A DNA stretch of 64,000 bases from Nocardia nova SH22a (GTDB taxonomy: Bacteria; Actinomycetota; Actinomycetes; Mycobacteriales; Mycobacteriaceae), in the NCBI RefSeq assembly GCF_000523235.1, contig NZ_CP006850.1, positions 5,580,001 to 5,644,000 on the forward strand, written 5' to 3'. The notes under the pieces were generated by a model, which saw only the letters and a list, made by a program, of their open reading frames with translations, was not told the origin of the DNA and did no database searches. Shown here one piece after another: positions 8,816-18,048 of the stretch (its first letter is position 1; the number at the start of each line of letters is the position of its first letter). Made by a program: the position numbers and the translations under genes.

Positions 8816-10057
8816 TCAGCGAATCGCGGGCGGCGGGGTGCGCGGTTCGGCGGCATCCCTCCCGGCGGCAGCACCGGTTGCCTTGGCGCCTGTCCGTAGC
8901 AGGCTCAACAGGGGTGCGGTCGACGCGGTCGTCACCAATGCCATGACGACCAGCAGTGAATACAGTTGCGGGGCAATGATTCCGGCCGACAGTCCCACAT
9001 CGAGCAAGATCAGTTCCGTCAGCCCTCGGGTGTTCATCAGCACCGCAAGGGTGCGGGCCGTGCCCTTGTCACTGCCCGTCGCCCGTGCGGACGGATAAGC
9101 GCCGCCCAGCTTGCCGATCGTGGCGGCCGCGATCACCACCGCCAGTTCGGCGATACCGGCGCGATCGGTCGCGGACAGATCGACCCGAAGGCCCGCGACG
9201 ACGAAGAAGCACGGCATGAACAGCACGCCGAGCGGTTGGACCGCCGCCCGCACCCGTTCCCTCGCGGCGCGGGGGAAGGCGACTCCGAACAGGAAGGCGC
9301 CGAAGATGAGATGGAGTCCCGCCCATTCGGTCGCCGCACCCCACACCAGCGCACCGCACACCGCCACCACCGCCAGTGAGCCGTCCGCCAGAACGGCGGA
9401 AACCCTGTGCAGCACAGGACGTACCAACCACCAGGTTCCGAGGGCGATGGGAATCAGGAGCGCCGAGCGCCAGGCGTGCCCGTCACCGCCGTGGGTGGAG
9501 GTGACGATTCCCGCCAGCACCACCCAGGCCAGCACATCGCCCACCGCCGCACATCCGAGAGACAGCTGCCCGACCGGCGTGGACAGCATGTCCCGATCGT
9601 GCAGAATTCGCGCCAGCACCGGAAACGCGGTCACCGCGAGTGAGCACCCGACGAAGAGCACGAAGCCGATACGGCTCCCGGTCTGATGGCGGGCCAGAAC
9701 CGTCAGGGCCACAACAGATCCCAGCCCGAACGGCACCAGATAGGTGGCCAGCGAAATCACCGGCAGGGCACCGCGATTGCGCACGAGCCGACCGACATCG
9801 GTTTCGGTGCCCGCGACGAACATGAACAACGCGATACCGATATTCGCCAGCGCGGTCAGTGCCGGGCGCACATCCATCGGAAAGGCGACGCTCGACAGAT
9901 GCGCCCCCAGGACAGTGGGACCGGCCAGGATTCCCGCCGCGATCTCACCGACCACCGGCGGCTGCCCCACCCACTCGGCCGCCCGGCCCAGAACTCGAGC
10001 GGCGACCAGAACGACGGCGAGATCCACCAAGAGCATGCTGATGGCATGACTGGACAT
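8816..10057 (-). CDS. Cation:proton antiporter (CPA2/Kef-like membrane domain)
   Basis: A 413-residue integral membrane protein with about 12 hydrophobic segments. The family pattern GQPPVVGEIAAGILAGPTVLG occurs near residues 30-50, and a conserved acidic region occurs in LGCAAVGDVLAWVVLAGIV. Length fits the membrane part of Kef/NapA-type exchangers; there is no C-terminal RCK domain. ATG 10057 is preceded by GGGAGAG. The gene starts 24 bp after the CobW-family stop and is probably cotranscribed from the Zur-controlled promoter, so it may export a cation during zinc limitation or support low-zinc ion balance. The ion specificity is not visible. Confidence 0.9.
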   Translation of the reverse strand: MSSHAISMLLVDLAVVLVAARVLGRAAEWVGQPPVVGEIAAGILAGPTVLGAHLSSVAFPMDVRPALTALANIGIALFMFVAGTETDVGRLVRNRGALPVISLATYLVPFGLGSVVALTVLARHQTGSRIGFVLFVGCSLAVTAFPVLARILHDRDMLSTPVGQLSLGCAAVGDVLAWVVLAGIVTSTHGGDGHAWRSALLIPIALGTWWLVRPVLHRVSAVLADGSLAVVAVCGALVWGAATEWAGLHLIFGAFLFGVAFPRAARERVRAAVQPLGVLFMPCFFVVAGLRVDLSATDRAGIAELAVVIAAATIGKLGGAYPSARATGSDKGTARTLAVLMNTRGLTELILLDVGLSAGIIAPQLYSLLVVMALVTTASTAPLLSLLRTGAKATGAAAGRDAAEPRTPPPAIR

Positions 10058-10081
10058 ACGTAACTCTCCCGGAATACGTCG

Positions 10082-11227
10082 CTACCCGTGCTGGTGCAGC
10101 ACGCCCCACGACGGGAACGGATCGGGGTAGGTCGCCCAAACACCCGGCCCCGCAGCGAATTCCGCATCGGTGAGCAGTGCGGCGTCGAGCACCTCGCGAA
10201 TGCGCTCCCGATCGAGTTTCACACCGATCAACACGATCTCCTGCCCCGGAGAGGTATCCAACCCGGACCACCAGGCGGCGGGCTCGAAGGTCAGATTCGG
10301 ACCCGCCTGCGACCAGATCGCGGCCAGTTCGGACCGGCTGGCGAACCAGCAGAACCCCTTGCTGCGCAACAGACCTCGCAGCCGACTCAACGCCGCGTCG
10401 AGACGTCCGGGGTGGAAAGGGCGATCGGCGGTATAGGTGAGGCTGCCGATCCCGTACTCCTCGGTCTCGGGAGTGTGCCCACCGGCCAGTTCCTCTTCCC
10501 AGCCCGCCGTCCGGGCCGCGGCGGACGGGTCGTAGCGGCCGGTGTCGAGCACCTCGGACAGTTCCACTCGACCACGTTCGGCGCGAAGGACGCGCGCGGA
10601 CGGATTCATTCGGCGCACCGTCGCCTCCACCGTGCCGACGGCGTTGGCGCTCACGAGGTCGGTCTTGCCGATGATCACCACATCGGCGAATTCCACCTGA
10701 TCGACCAGCAGATCCGCGATGGAACGCGAATCCCCCTCTCCCGCCTGCAGATTCCGCTGCTCCAACGACTCGCCCCGCACGATCTCGGCGAGGAAGCTAC
10801 TGGCGTCGACCACCGTCACCATCGTGTCCAGACGCGCGAGTTCACCGAGCTTGAAACCGTTCTCGAACTCCCACTCGAAGGTCGCCGCCACCGGCATCGG
10901 CTCGGAGATCCCGGTGGACTCGATCACCAGCTGATCGAACCGCCCGTCGCGAGCCAGCCGCCCGACCGCCTCGATCAGATCCTCGCGCAATGTGCAGCAG
11001 ATACAACCGTTGGTCAGCTCGACCAGCTTCTCTTCCGTGCGGTCCAGATGCCCCTGCCCCGCCACCAGCGCCGCATCGATGTTCACCTCGCTCATATCGT
11101 TCACGATCACCGCGACGCGGCGCCCCTCCCTGTTCGCCAGGATGTGGTTCAGCAGCGTCGTCTTACCCGCCCCCAGAAACCCGGACAGCACGGTCACCGG
11201 CACACGATCACGCATCGAAGTACTCAT
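10082..11227 (-). CDS. CobW/COG0523 family GTPase, putative zinc metallochaperone
   Basis: A 381-residue P-loop GTPase. Walker A is GFLGAGKTT (residues 16-24), the metal-binding CxCC motif is [11 protein letters not shown] (C75, C77, C78), and a CobW C-terminal domain follows. Zur-regulated members of this family are thought to deliver zinc to client enzymes when zinc is scarce. I place the start at ATG 11227; ATG 11215 is also possible and neither has a clear ribosome site. A Zur-like box begins 7 bp upstream of ATG 11227, so a very short leader or leaderless transcript is likely. It heads the unit with the antiporter. Confidence 0.92.
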   Translation of the reverse strand: MSTSMRDRVPVTVLSGFLGAGKTTLLNHILANREGRRVAVIVNDMSEVNIDAALVAGQGHLDRTEEKLVELTNGCICCTLREDLIEAVGRLARDGRFDQLVIESTGISEPMPVAATFEWEFENGFKLGELARLDTMVTVVDASSFLAEIVRGESLEQRNLQAGEGDSRSIADLLVDQVEFADVVIIGKTDLVSANAVGTVEATVRRMNPSARVLRAERGRVELSEVLDTGRYDPSAAARTAGWEEELAGGHTPETEEYGIGSLTYTADRPFHPGRLDAALSRLRGLLRSKGFCWFASRSELAAIWSQAGPNLTFEPAAWWSGLDTSPGQEIVLIGVKLDRERIREVLDAALLTDAEFAAGPGVWATYPDPFPSWGVLHQHG

Positions 11228-11233
11228 ATCGGT

Positions 11234-11246
11234 AATGATAATCATT
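11234..11246 (-). promoter_or_regulatory. Zur-like box A
   Basis: AATGAT-A-ATCATT is the core of the actinobacterial Zur consensus and lies directly before the CobW-family start. With box B eight bases away it forms a tandem operator in a divergent promoter region. Confidence 0.75.
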
Positions 11247-11253
11247 TTCAATA

Positions 11254-11272
11254 GAAAACGATAATCGTTTTC
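11254..11272. promoter_or_regulatory. Zur-like box B in the divergent promoter
   Basis: GAAAACGAT-A-ATCGTTTTC is a perfect 9+1+9 palindrome. On the plus strand a TACACT -10-like hexamer follows at 11281-11286, so this box covers the -35 position of a promoter reading into the halogenase-like gene, and it also lies upstream of the CobW gene on the minus strand. Confidence 0.75.
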
Positions 11273-11384
11273 ATTAGTGCTACACTACGGCGCGGCGATG
11301 TTTTCGGACAACCGGATCCTCACCGTTCGGGCACCCGAAACAAGCAGGTTGCGAACACCCGAAAACGCACAAGGAGTACACAGC

Positions 11385-12971
11385 ATGACCTCGACGGACC
11401 GCCGGTACGACGTCGCCATCCTCGGCGCCGGAATCGCCGGGAGCACCCTGGCCACGATCCTGGCCCGGCACGATCTCGACGTTCTGCTCATCGACGCGGG
11501 CATGCATCCGCGCTTCGTGATCGGCGAATCCACCATCCCGCACGCGACCACCACCATGCACATCCTCGCCGAACGCTACGGCGTCCCGGAATTCAAGGCG
11601 CTGGCCAACTTCGAGGACACCGCCGATCAGGTGACCAAGACCTGCGGGCAGAAACAGAACTTCGGATTCGTCTACCACGAACCGGGCAGGCCGACCGATC
11701 CGGCCAAGGCCAACCAGGTCGTCCTCGCCTCCGGATACCGTCGCGCGGAATCACATTGGTTCCGCCAGGACATCGACGCGTATGTCTTCCACCTCGCGAT
11801 CCGCTACGGCGCCGTAGCCCGATCGAACACCCGAGTCGACGAGATCGACACGGATGCCGAGCGCGGCGTCACGCTACGCACGACATCCGGTGAGACCTTC
11901 GACGCCGAATATCTGGTGGACGCCACCGGATTCCGGTCGGTACTGGCCGAACGGTTCGGACTCCGGGAACGACCGACCCGGGCGCGGACGCATTCGCGTT
12001 CCCTGTTCACCCACATGATCGGCGTCCAGCCCTTCGACGATGTGGCGCCGGTCCGATACGGCCAGACCAGCCGTTGGCACAACGGCACCCTGCATCACGT
12101 CTTCGACGGCGGCTGGCTGTGGGTGATTCCCTTCGACAACAACGACAGGTCGATGAACCCGCTGTGCAGCGTGGGCCTGACCCTCACCGGGAACGCGGTT
12201 TCCGACGATCGCCCCGCACCGGAGGAAGAATTCAGCGCCTTCCTCGAGCGCTTCCCGGCCGTCGCGAAACAGTTCGAATCCGCTACACCCGTACGGCCCT
12301 GGGTGAGCACCGGACGGTTGCAGTACTCCGCGTCCGACACCGTGGGCGACCGCTTCTGCCTCACCGCACAGTCGGCCGGGGCGATCGACGCGCTGTTCTC
12401 ACGCGGGCTCGCGAACTCCTTCCAGACCGTCAACGCCCTGGCCTGGCGGCTGATCGAGGCGGCCCGCGACGACGACTGGTCGACCGAACGGTTCACCGGC
12501 GTCGACGGGGTGCAACAGCGCATGTTCGACGCCCACGACGACCTCGCCTACTCGTCGTACGTGAGTTTCCGCAACTACGCGTTGTGGGATGCCGTCATCC
12601 GCGTCTGGCACACCTACAGCTTCTATACCGACGCGGCACTGGAACACGCCCTGTCCAGGTACTTCATCGACGGGAACGACCAGATCTTCCGAACTCTGGA
12701 ACGCGGCGGCTCGCCGCTCGACACAGCGGTACGACAGTTGCTGACGACAGCTCGCGAGACCTGCCTGGCCGTCGAACGAGAAGAGATGACGCCCACCGAC
12801 GCCGCGACGACGATCATCGACAAGATCAACCGGGAACGATTCTTCCCCGCCTACCTGCCCCACGGCACACCGGAACTCAAATACATCGATATCAGCCAGG
12901 ATCGGGCGATGGAGTTCATGCGGTGGACCCGCACCGAGGCGCCGACGTGGATCAAGGAATCCTTCGCCTGA
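11385..12971 (+). CDS. Flavin-dependent halogenase-like FAD oxidoreductase
   Basis: A 528-residue FAD protein of the tryptophan-halogenase superfamily. The N-terminal dinucleotide motif is GAGIAG (residues 14-19), followed by IGESTIP near 46-52 and the halogenase fingerprint WLWVIP (244-249). Lys85 lies at the place expected, after a short insertion, for the catalytic Lys79 of PrnA, but this alignment is by eye. ATG 11385 follows AAGGAG. It diverges from the Zur-regulated CobW gene and its promoter overlaps a Zur-like box. It could be a true halogenase or a related monooxygenase/reductase; no carrier protein or NRPS gene lies nearby to hint at a substrate. Confidence 0.82.
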   Translation: MTSTDRRYDVAILGAGIAGSTLATILARHDLDVLLIDAGMHPRFVIGESTIPHATTTMHILAERYGVPEFKALANFEDTADQVTKTCGQKQNFGFVYHEPGRPTDPAKANQVVLASGYRRAESHWFRQDIDAYVFHLAIRYGAVARSNTRVDEIDTDAERGVTLRTTSGETFDAEYLVDATGFRSVLAERFGLRERPTRARTHSRSLFTHMIGVQPFDDVAPVRYGQTSRWHNGTLHHVFDGGWLWVIPFDNNDRSMNPLCSVGLTLTGNAVSDDRPAPEEEFSAFLERFPAVAKQFESATPVRPWVSTGRLQYSASDTVGDRFCLTAQSAGAIDALFSRGLANSFQTVNALAWRLIEAARDDDWSTERFTGVDGVQQRMFDAHDDLAYSSYVSFRNYALWDAVIRVWHTYSFYTDAALEHALSRYFIDGNDQIFRTLERGGSPLDTAVRQLLTTARETCLAVEREEMTPTDAATTIIDKINRERFFPAYLPHGTPELKYIDISQDRAMEFMRWTRTEAPTWIKESFA

Positions 12972-13101
12972 CCTCACCTCCACTGGATTCGATCGATACC
13001 TCACGGCAGCGCATCGCCCTCGAAGACATCGACGTTTCAAACGCCGACCGGAGCCGCGGCCGTTCGTACTCGCCCGCGGCGGACGGCGTTAGGGTGTCGT
13101 C

Positions 13102-14292
13102 GTGGCGTTTCAGCAGAAGTCGACGCCCGCCGACAGCGTGTCCGCGGCCTGTCTCGGCGACATCCAGGACCTGACCGAACGCTTGATGGAGGCCGTTTTC
13201 ACCGATAGCCCGGAGTGGACCGGTTACTCTGCGGTGACTCGTACGGACCTCGAGGACGGGTGTCGGCGATTTCTGACGAGGGCGCTGGACCTGCTCGGCG
13301 ACCGGAGCATGAACCCCGAGCACGACGACGTCGCCGCCTCGATCGGGAAGCAACGCGCCGAGCAGGGCGTCCCCCTCGAGGCCATGCTGCGCACCTTCCG
13401 TCTGGGCGGGCGCATCGTCTGGGAGGCCCTGCTGGACGGCGCCGACGCCATGTCACCCGAGGACTTCCGGGAAACCGGCACGGCGATGTGGGCGGTTGTC
13501 GACGGGATGTCCTCGGCCCTGGTCACCTCCTACCGCAGCACCGAACTCGCCCGTGTCCGGCGCGACGAGCGCCGACGCCATGCCCTGATCGACGATGTCC
13601 TGTCCGGGCGCGCGCACGATGCCGTGTTCACCGCGCACGCCGCCCGGGAGCTGAACATCCCCGTCACCTGCGACTATCGCGTCCTGGTCGCTCGCGGCGA
13701 TCCGCAACCGCTGCGGCTGGGCGCCGAAACCATGTTGTCGGCCAGGGGAATTCGGTCGGTGTGGCATGACCGCGGCGATTCCACCGTCGGCATCATCGCC
13801 CTGGAACAGCACAACGCGGACCAAGTGACCGAGGCGCTGAGTCCCTTCGTCCGCGGATCCGCGGGCCTGTCCCCCACGGTCGCGGGGCTGGCCGCGGTCA
13901 ACGTCGCCTATACCCTCGCAACGCTGGCCCTCGACACCGCGCCGCGCGCGGGCGAAGGCATTCTCGTCCACCTCGACGACCGATATCCCGAAGCTCTGCT
14001 GCTGCGCTCGCCCGATCTGGCGCAATTGCTGGTGGACCGCTCGCTCGGCCCGATCCTGGCATTGCCCGCCAAGGAGCGCGACACACTGGTGCACACGCTC
14101 ACGGTCTGGCTGGCGGAGAACTGCTCGGCCGCCCATGCCGCTCCCCGACTGCATTGCCATCGCAACACCGTCATCAACAGGCTCCAGCGGATCACGGCAC
14201 TGCTCGGACACTCGCTCGACAGCCCCCGTGATCACCTGGAACTTGCCCTCGGACTCATTGCGCTCGAATGGGTCGAACCGCCGACCAGGTGA
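13102..14292 (+). CDS. PucR/CdaR-type transcriptional regulator
   Basis: A 396-residue regulator: an N-terminal helical sensory region, a GGDEF-like degenerate middle part, and a C-terminal PucR HTH (LHTLTVWLAENCSAAHAAPRLHCHRNTVINRLQRI, about residues 330-370). GTG 13102 is the likely start. It lies immediately upstream of the 2-oxoacid dehydrogenase operon on the same strand and is the obvious candidate activator. The 130-bp gap before it holds no recognisable ORF or hairpin. Confidence 0.85.
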   Translation: MAFQQKSTPADSVSAACLGDIQDLTERLMEAVFTDSPEWTGYSAVTRTDLEDGCRRFLTRALDLLGDRSMNPEHDDVAASIGKQRAEQGVPLEAMLRTFRLGGRIVWEALLDGADAMSPEDFRETGTAMWAVVDGMSSALVTSYRSTELARVRRDERRRHALIDDVLSGRAHDAVFTAHAARELNIPVTCDYRVLVARGDPQPLRLGAETMLSARGIRSVWHDRGDSTVGIIALEQHNADQVTEALSPFVRGSAGLSPTVAGLAAVNVAYTLATLALDTAPRAGEGILVHLDDRYPEALLLRSPDLAQLLVDRSLGPILALPAKERDTLVHTLTVWLAENCSAAHAAPRLHCHRNTVINRLQRITALLGHSLDSPRDHLELALGLIALEWVEPPTR

Positions 14293-14321
14293 GCGTGCAC
14301 AGCGGCGTACCGCACGTCGGC

Positions 14322-14340
14322 ATTGGGCGCAGCGCCCAAT
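14322..14340 (+). promoter_or_regulatory. 19-bp perfect palindrome before the dehydrogenase operon
   Basis: ATTGGGCGC-A-GCGCCCAAT lies 30 bp after the regulator stop and 128 bp before the E3 gene. It can fold as a hairpin terminator with a GCAGC loop or serve as an operator; the sequence alone does not decide. Confidence 0.5.
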
Positions 14341-14467
14341 ATCGGGCCTCGTTTCCTGGGCTTGCCGGGAATTGTCCAGCATCCGCGCACCGACCAGACT
14401 CCTCATCTGATGGCCCACACCACAACAGGATTCGGGCCACGCACATCCACGATGAGGAGCACCACAA

Positions 14468-15925
14468 GTGCCGGAATTCGATCTGCTGGTCGTCGGCGGC
14501 GGCCCGGGCGGGTACGTCGCGGCGATCCGCGCGGCCCAGCGCGGCCTGAACGTCGGGCTGGTGGAAAAGGAACGCCCCGGCGGGGTATGCCTGAACTGGG
14601 GATGTATCCCCACCAAGGCCATGCTGCGCTCGGCCGAAGTGTTCGACACCGTCAAGTCCGCGGCGGATTTCGGAATCCACGCCGACAACGTTGGTTTCGA
14701 CTTCGCCGCCGTCCGACAGCGCAAGGACGGCATCGTCGAAGAACTCACCGACGGCGTGGCCGGACTGCTGAAAACCAACGGTGTCACCGTCATCGAGGGC
14801 CACGCACGATTCACCGGGCCCACCACCGTCGAAGTCTTCGAATCGGGGCCCTCCCCGGTCTTCCCCGACGGACCACGCTATGCGGCCACCCCTTCGACCA
14901 CCACGACGCGCACGGTCACCGCCACCGATGTCGTCATCGCGACCGGATCGGTTCCGGCCTCGCTGCCGGTACCGGGCGCCGACCTGCCCGGGGTCATCAC
15001 CTCCGACGGTGCGTTCGGATTGACCGAAGTGCCCGATCGGCTCGTCGTCATCGGTGGCAGCGCGGTCGGCGCCGAATGGGCCAGCCTGTTCGCGGCCTTC
15101 GGCTCCGAAGTGACCGTGGTGGAGATGCAGGATCGACTGGTGCCGTCGGAGGACAACGAGATCGGCGACGCATTGGGCCGCTCGTTCACCAAACGCGGCA
15201 TCACCGTCCTGACCGGCTCGACAGTCACCGGCATCGCGCGAAACGGCGACGCCCTGGTCGTCGACACGGGCGGGACAGTAACTCGAGGAATAGTGGCCGA
15301 TGCGGTGCTGATCGGTGTCGGTCGCCGCCCGAACACCGCACACCTCGACCTCGACCACGCCGGAATCGACACCGACGCAAGAGGATTCATTCCCGTGGAC
15401 GACCGGCTCCGGACGACGACCGAACACGTCTACGCCATCGGCGATGTCACCGGCAAGGCACTGCTGGCCCACGTCGCCTCCCACCAAGGCCTCGCCGCCG
15501 CCGACGCAATCGCGGGCCACGACGTCCACATCGACTACAACGTCATCCCCGCGGCGACATTCACCCATCCCGAAATCGCGAGCGTCGGTCTGACCGAGGA
15601 CGCGGCCCGCACCGCCGGCCACGAGATCGTCACCGCCAAATTCCCCTTCGCCGCTCTCGGGCGAGCGAAAGCATTCGGCGATACCGAAGGCTTCGTCAAG
15701 ATCGTCGCGGGCGCCCGCCATCGCGAAGTGCTCGGCGTGCACATCATCGGCCCCTCGGCCAGCGACCTCATCGCCGAAGGCGCCCTGGCGATCGGGCTCG
15801 AAGCCACCCTCGACGAACTCGCCGACACCATTCACGCCCACCCCACGCTCGGCGAGATCGGCATGGAAGCAGCCCTCGCCGGGCTCGGCCTGCCGGTACA
15901 CATCGCCCCGCCCCGCACACGGTGA
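14468..15925 (+). CDS. lpdA: Dihydrolipoyl dehydrogenase (E3)
   Basis: A 485-residue FAD disulfide oxidoreductase that reoxidises dihydrolipoyl groups with NAD. The FAD motif GGGPGG (10-15), redox pair GGVCLNWGCIPTK (C41, C46), NAD motif VVIGGSAVGAEW and the C-terminal HAHPTLGE base region are all present. GTG 14468 follows GATGAGGAG. The gene opens a four-gene set (E3, E1-alpha, E1-beta, E2), each 11 or 10 bp from the next, so the complex can be made in one transcript. Having E3 first is typical of dedicated complexes such as acetoin or branched-chain systems rather than the housekeeping PDH. Confidence 0.95.
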   Translation: MPEFDLLVVGGGPGGYVAAIRAAQRGLNVGLVEKERPGGVCLNWGCIPTKAMLRSAEVFDTVKSAADFGIHADNVGFDFAAVRQRKDGIVEELTDGVAGLLKTNGVTVIEGHARFTGPTTVEVFESGPSPVFPDGPRYAATPSTTTTRTVTATDVVIATGSVPASLPVPGADLPGVITSDGAFGLTEVPDRLVVIGGSAVGAEWASLFAAFGSEVTVVEMQDRLVPSEDNEIGDALGRSFTKRGITVLTGSTVTGIARNGDALVVDTGGTVTRGIVADAVLIGVGRRPNTAHLDLDHAGIDTDARGFIPVDDRLRTTTEHVYAIGDVTGKALLAHVASHQGLAAADAIAGHDVHIDYNVIPAATFTHPEIASVGLTEDAARTAGHEIVTAKFPFAALGRAKAFGDTEGFVKIVAGARHREVLGVHIIGPSASDLIAEGALAIGLEATLDELADTIHAHPTLGEIGMEAALAGLGLPVHIAPPRTR

Positions 15926-15936
15926 GGAGACCCCTC

Positions 15937-17034
15937 GTGACGACAACCGAGCGCACATCCACGCGCAAGCCACCCCGCACCGCCGCCGAGAAGACCGCGG
16001 CGACGTTCGAAACACGTATCGCCGCAGAGGATCCCGCGATCCTGCGGAAGCTGTATCGCGACATGCTGTTCGTGCGCCGATTCGAAGAACGCACCTCGCA
16101 GAGCTACCAGCAGGCCAAGATCGGCGGCTACTGTCACCTCAACCTGGGTGAGGAAGCCACCGTGGTCGGCCTCGGCGCGGCGATGCGCCCCACCGACTAT
16201 CTGTTCACCAACTACCGAGAGCACGGCTACGCCCTCGCCAAGAGCATCGAACCCGGCCGCGTCATGGCCGAGCTGTACGGGCGCTCCACCGGCACCTCCA
16301 AAGGCTGGGGCGGATCGATGCACATGTACGACACCGAAGCCCGGTTGCTCGGCGGCTACGCCATCGTCGGCGGCCAGATCCCGCTCGCGGTCGGCGCGGC
16401 ACTGGCCGTCGACTACCGGGGCGCCGACGACGTGGTCGTCTGCCAAATGGGTGAGGGCACAACCAATATCGGCGCTTTCCACGAGTCGTTGAACCTCGCC
16501 GCACTGTGGAATCTGCCGATCGTGTTCCTGGTCGTCAACAACCACACCGGCATGGGCACCACGGTCGAGAAGTCCTCCGCCGAACCGGATCTGTGGAAGC
16601 GGGCCGCCGCGTACCGTATGCGCGGCGAACGCGTCGACGGCACCGATGTGCTGGCCGTGCGCGATACCGCCGCCGATCTCATCGAAAGCGCCCGACGCGA
16701 TGGCACACCGGCCCTGCTGGAAGCGGTCAGCCACCGTCTCAAGGGCCACTCCGTGGTCGACCCGGCGAAATACCGCAGCGCGGAAGCGGTATCGGCAGCC
16801 CGATCCCACGATCCGATCGAGATCTGGAAGAACGCGCTGCTCGAAATCGGCGCGCTCACCGAGGATTCGGCCGCCGCCCTGGATACCGACGTCACCGCCG
16901 ATGTGATCGCGGCCGTCGAGTTCGCCGACGCCAGCCCGCACCCGGAACCGTCGAGCCTGTTCGACTACAACTACGCCACCCCGGTGCCCGGCGATTCCCA
17001 CCGCCTGCCCGCCGACCCGCTGTTCACCGTCTGA
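15937..17034 (+). CDS. 2-oxoacid dehydrogenase E1 component, alpha subunit
   Basis: 365 residues with thiamine-diphosphate motif MGEGTTNIGAFHESLNLAALWNLPIVFLVVNN and the phosphorylation-loop-like SHRLKGHSVVDPAKYRS. Substrate could be pyruvate or acetoin: the sequence resembles PdhA/AcoA more than branched-chain BkdA, but this is by eye. GTG 15937 lies 11 bp after the E3 stop. A much longer open frame runs back to 14323 on this strand, but that part is antisense-like shadow of the E3 gene in another frame and has no start signal. Confidence 0.93.
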   Translation: MTTTERTSTRKPPRTAAEKTAATFETRIAAEDPAILRKLYRDMLFVRRFEERTSQSYQQAKIGGYCHLNLGEEATVVGLGAAMRPTDYLFTNYREHGYALAKSIEPGRVMAELYGRSTGTSKGWGGSMHMYDTEARLLGGYAIVGGQIPLAVGAALAVDYRGADDVVVCQMGEGTTNIGAFHESLNLAALWNLPIVFLVVNNHTGMGTTVEKSSAEPDLWKRAAAYRMRGERVDGTDVLAVRDTAADLIESARRDGTPALLEAVSHRLKGHSVVDPAKYRSAEAVSAARSHDPIEIWKNALLEIGALTEDSAAALDTDVTADVIAAVEFADASPHPEPSSLFDYNYATPVPGDSHRLPADPLFTV

Positions 17035-17045
17035 GGACCACCACC

Positions 17046-18038
17046 GTGCCTGTTATGACCTACCGCGAAGCACTGCGCGAAACCCTGCGGGACGCGATGC
17101 GGCGCGACGACGACATCTTCCTCATCGGTGAGGAGATCGGCGTCTTCGAAGGCTCCTACAAGATCACCGCCGGACTCCTCGACGAATTCGGCGACAAACG
17201 AGTACGCGACACCCCGATTGCCGAAGAGGGATTCGTCGGCGCGGCCATCGGCGCCGCGATGCTCGGGCTACGCCCGATCGTCGAGATCATGACGATCAAC
17301 TTCTCCCTGCTGGCCCTCGACCAGATCGTCAACCACGCCGCCAAGATCTACGGCATGTTCGGCGGGCAGACCAGCGTGCCCATGGTCATCCGCACCCCCG
17401 GCGGCGGCGGACAACAACTCGGCGCGACCCACTCCCAGAACATCGAGCTCTACTACGCCTTCGTCCCCGGCCTCAAGGTCGTCGCACCCAGCACCCCCGC
17501 CGATGCCCGAGCACTGCTCCAGGCCGCCATCGCCGACGAAGATCCCGTGCTGTTCCTGGAAAACCTCTCGCTCTACAACACCAAAGGCGAAGTACCCGAA
17601 CAACTTCCGCCCGCACAGATCGGCAGAGCCGCCGTCACCCGCGAAGGCGGCGACATCACCCTCATCGGCTACTCCCGCATGGCCACCGTCTGCACCCAGG
17701 TCGCGGAGAAGCTGGCCGCCGAGGGGATCTCCGCGGAAGTGATCGACCTGCGCAGCCTGCGCCCGCTCGACCGCGACACCCTCATCCGGTCGGTTCGCAA
17801 GACCGGCTGCGCGGTCATCGGCGAAGACGACTGGCTCACCTACGGCATCGGCGCCGAAATCGCCGCCTCCGTCTCCGATGGCGCCTTCGACTACCTCGAC
17901 GCGCCCGTGCGCCGCGTCGCCATGGCCGAAGTACCGCTCCCTTACGCCAAGCCGCTGGAAAAGCTGGCCCTGCCGTCCGTCGACTCGCTCTACACCGCCG
18001 CCATGGAAACCCTTGCGGCCGTGGGCAAACGACGCTGA
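17046..18038 (+). CDS. 2-oxoacid dehydrogenase E1 component, beta subunit
   Basis: 330 residues starting MTYREALRETLRDAMRRDDDIFLIGEEIGVFEGSYKITAGL, the standard opening of PdhB/AcoB with the catalytic-site Glu in GEEIG. It forms the alpha2-beta2 E1 decarboxylase with the preceding product. GTG 17046 is taken as the start (11 bp after the alpha stop); ATG 17055 is a close alternative. Confidence 0.94.
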   Translation: MPVMTYREALRETLRDAMRRDDDIFLIGEEIGVFEGSYKITAGLLDEFGDKRVRDTPIAEEGFVGAAIGAAMLGLRPIVEIMTINFSLLALDQIVNHAAKIYGMFGGQTSVPMVIRTPGGGGQQLGATHSQNIELYYAFVPGLKVVAPSTPADARALLQAAIADEDPVLFLENLSLYNTKGEVPEQLPPAQIGRAAVTREGGDITLIGYSRMATVCTQVAEKLAAEGISAEVIDLRSLRPLDRDTLIRSVRKTGCAVIGEDDWLTYGIGAEIAASVSDGAFDYLDAPVRRVAMAEVPLPYAKPLEKLALPSVDSLYTAAMETLAAVGKRR

Positions 18039-18048
18039 GAGGAATCCC

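Noticed and set aside
14323..15936. A continuous open frame that would make the E1-alpha protein 903 residues long
   Set aside because: It overlaps the E3 gene in another frame, encodes Arg/Pro/His-rich sequence typical of high-GC shadow frames, and has no ribosome site. The homologous part starts at GTG 15937.
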